NCBI GenBank assembly: GCA_964640125.1
Contig: CAZXGG010000006.1
Span: 18,224 to 82,223 of the forward strand
Direction: 5' to 3'
DNA from: G020353115 sp964640125
Lineage (GTDB): Bacteria; Bacteroidota; Bacteroidia; Bacteroidales; VadinHA17
DNA length: 64,000 nt
Below the pieces are notes generated by a model, which did no database searches, was not told the DNA's origin, and saw only the letters and a program-made list of their open reading frames with translations. A program made the translations under genes and the position numbers. Of the stretch, positions 62,609 to 64,000 are shown in pieces. The stretch's first letter is position 1. Every line of letters begins with the position of its first letter.

Positions 62609-63688
62609 CTAGATGTTCCTGTTCACTGCATTGAGGTCTTCAAATGCCTCTTTTAGCCTGCTAATAAAGCTTTGTTCTCCGCTTCGTAACCAGGCACGAG
62701 GATCGTAATATTTCTTATTGGGTTTATCTTCTCCTTCCGGATTTCCGATCTGCCCCTGCAAATAATCTTTCTTCTCCTTGTAGTAGTTGCGAATACCGTC
62801 CCAGAACGCCCATTGCATATCCGTGTCGATGTTCATTTTTATCGCTCCGTACCCGATTGCTTCCTTTATCAGGTGTTTTTCGGATCCTGAACCCCCATGA
62901 AATACAAAATTCACAGGATTGGGACCCGTTCCAAACTTCTTCTGAATGTATTCCTGTGAGTTTTTCAGGATGATTGGCTTCAATTCAACATTCCCCGGTT
63001 TATAAACCCCATGTACATTACCGAATGCTGCAGCAATGGTAAAATAATCACTGATTTTTTTTAATTCTTCGTATGCAAATGCAACTTCTTCTGGCTGGGT
63101 ATACAACCGTGCGCTATCAACACCCGAATGATCCACTCCATCTTCTTCCCCTCCGGTAACGCCCAATTCAATCTCCAGGGTCATTCTGAGTTTACTCATT
63201 CGTTTCAGGTACTTTTTGCTAATTTCAATATTTTCCTCAATTGGTTCTTCGGAAAGGTCCAGCATGTGCGAACTGTACAGTGGTTTACCATGTTGTTTGA
63301 AGTACTTTTCTCCAGTGTCAAGCAACCCATCAATCCAGGGAAGCAGTTTTTTTGCAGCGTGATCTGTGTGAAGCACAACCGGAACACCATAGTATTCAGC
63401 TAGTGTATGCACATGTTGTGCTCCTGAAATTCCTCCTGCGACGGCAGCCAGCTGGTTTTCATTGGACAGTCCTTTCCCCCCGAAAAACACAGCACCGCCA
63501 TTGGAAAATTGGATGATGACCGGAGAGTTTACCTCTCTGGCTGTTTCCAGTACTGCATTGACCGAATTGGTACCTACTACATTCACAGCAGGAATAGCAA
63601 AATTGTTCTTGTTGGCATAATCGAAAAGATCCTTAACCTCTTTTCCAAATAAAACGCCGGGTCTAAATTTCATATTATCTTTAGCCAT
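62609..63688 (-). CDS. fbaA: Class II fructose-bisphosphate aldolase
   Basis: This zinc-dependent enzyme splits fructose 1,6-bisphosphate in glycolysis or joins trioses in gluconeogenesis. Zinc and substrate sites are visible in VVLHTDHAAKK, TLEIELGVTGGEEDG, AFGNVHGVYKPG and FVFHGGSGSEK, with the terminal segment NIDTDMQWAFWDG. Length (359 aa) matches the FbaA type (long class II). A housekeeping enzyme at the end of a glucan locus fits use of the released glucose but may be coincidence. It follows a GH65-type gene by 91 bases on the same strand and ends at a clean terminator. Confidence 0.95.
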   Translation of the reverse strand: MAKDNMKFRPGVLFGKEVKDLFDYANKNNFAIPAVNVVGTNSVNAVLETAREVNSPVIIQFSNGGAVFFGGKGLSNENQLAAVAGGISGAQHVHTLAEYYGVPVVLHTDHAAKKLLPWIDGLLDTGEKYFKQHGKPLYSSHMLDLSEEPIEENIEISKKYLKRMSKLRMTLEIELGVTGGEEDGVDHSGVDSARLYTQPEEVAFAYEELKKISDYFTIAAAFGNVHGVYKPGNVELKPIILKNSQEYIQKKFGTGPNPVNFVFHGGSGSEKHLIKEAIGYGAIKMNIDTDMQWAFWDGIRNYYKEKKDYLQGQIGNPEGEDKPNKKYYDPRAWLRSGEQSFISRLKEAFEDLNAVNRNI

Positions 63689-63779
63689 GATTACAAATTT
63701 TTTTACAATTGTATGATTGAGTTCTTTTGTTGTAAAGGATTATAAAGATAATACAAAAAGGGGGATTCCCGATTGACCG

Positions 63780-64000
63780 TTACTTTTTTCTGTGAACCAC
63801 AAGATCGTCCCCTCCCTCAAGCAGGTATTCCTGATCGTAGAGATTTACAGGGATCGTTGCGTTTGATCTGTTCCTGATTTCAATTACCTCATGATTGACT
63901 TTCACGTTCAGTAAATTGCCTTTGAAACGAACATTAAATGAATAGAATTCCCATTGATCAGGGATAAGGGGATTAAACCGTATCGTTCCATCTGCTATTC
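63780..64000 (-). CDS. C-terminal end of GH65-type glycosyl hydrolase/phosphorylase, truncated by window edge
   Basis: An open frame reads in from the right edge and stops with TAA at 63780-63782. The visible 73 residues include IRFNPLIPDQWEFYSFNVRF and KGNLLNVKVNHEVIEI. This fits the C-terminal beta domain of GH65 enzymes (maltose, trehalose or kojibiose phosphorylases), where the pattern L-x-F-x-P-x-L-P-x-x-W is usual. Phosphorolysis of maltose would suit the amylases of the nearby locus. The catalytic part is outside the window, so the family call rests on this short segment. Confidence 0.65.
   Translation of the reverse strand, partial: IADGTIRFNPLIPDQWEFYSFNVRFKGNLLNVKVNHEVIEIRNRSNATIPVNLYDQEYLLEGGDDLVVHRKK

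Noticed and set aside
1..64000. CRISPR arrays, tRNA/rRNA genes, insertion sequences, attachment sites
   Set aside because: No regularly spaced repeats, cloverleaf-like stretches, transposase motifs or flanking direct repeats were seen on reading.

Overview
The window looks like chromosomal DNA of a Bacteroidota bacterium (Bacteroidales or a related marine or anaerobic order). The evidence is a SusC/SusD/SusE outer-membrane glycan system, type IX secretion sorting tails, many TonB-related proteins, DUF2062-fused glycosyltransferases and TAnnTTTG-type -7 elements. Base composition is moderately AT-rich throughout, with no obvious break. I found no rRNA, tRNA, CRISPR array or insertion sequence.

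Region 1 (1 to about 35 kb) is a biosynthetic locus of the aryl-polyene/flexirubin type. It holds an aromatic amino-acid (tyrosine-type) ammonia-lyase, a PaaK-like adenylating ligase, two acyl carrier proteins, two AcpS-like phosphopantetheinyl transferases, a FabF-type and a FabH-type ketosynthase, a diverged acyltransferase, a 3-hydroxyacyl-CoA dehydrogenase, two crotonases, a hotdog thioesterase, a CrtI-like FAD enzyme, an O-methyltransferase, a sulfotransferase, a BtrH-like acyl-ACP transferase, a C45 Ntn-hydrolase, a DUF2062 glycosyltransferase, an LPLAT acyltransferase and an MMPL exporter. Unusually, four cobalamin-binding radical SAM enzymes are spread through it. The MMPL protein is fused to a degenerate acyltransferase domain and a methyltransferase. 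No ketoreductase of FabG type, FabZ/FabA-type dehydratase or DarA homologue is visible, and the locus runs off the left edge. A reasonable but unproved reading is that p-coumarate is made, loaded on an ACP, extended, desaturated, methylated and sulfated, attached to a lipid or other acceptor, and exported to the outer membrane. Interleaved at 8.7-12.7 kb are a small beta-barrel protein, a TonB-dependent receptor, a periplasmic superoxide-reductase-like protein and two tiny ORFs.

Region 2 (35-45.4 kb) carries a MutS-like ATPase lacking the mismatch-reading domain, a SiaC-like phosphoprotein, a DUF2007-Usp-Usp stress protein, and an ECF sigma/anti-sigma module. Three neighbouring proteins in that module (anti-sigma, membrane protein, VIT-vWA protein) all end in the same TonB C-terminal domain. 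A ribbon-helix-helix-like protein and a cupin follow.

Region 3 (44.4-64 kb) is a polysaccharide utilisation locus for alpha-glucan: LacI regulator, a CG-centred operator-like palindrome, SusC, SusD, SusE, a GH53 galactanase-like lipoprotein, and two GH13 amylases (one with a T9SS tail). Convergent to it lie a third GH13 lipoprotein, a CotH/lamin-tail T9SS protein, an internally deleted esterase, class II fructose-bisphosphate aldolase, and the C-terminus of a GH65-type phosphorylase. The standout is SusD: its middle contains two SusE/F-type starch-binding modules nearly identical in places to those of the neighbouring SusE gene.
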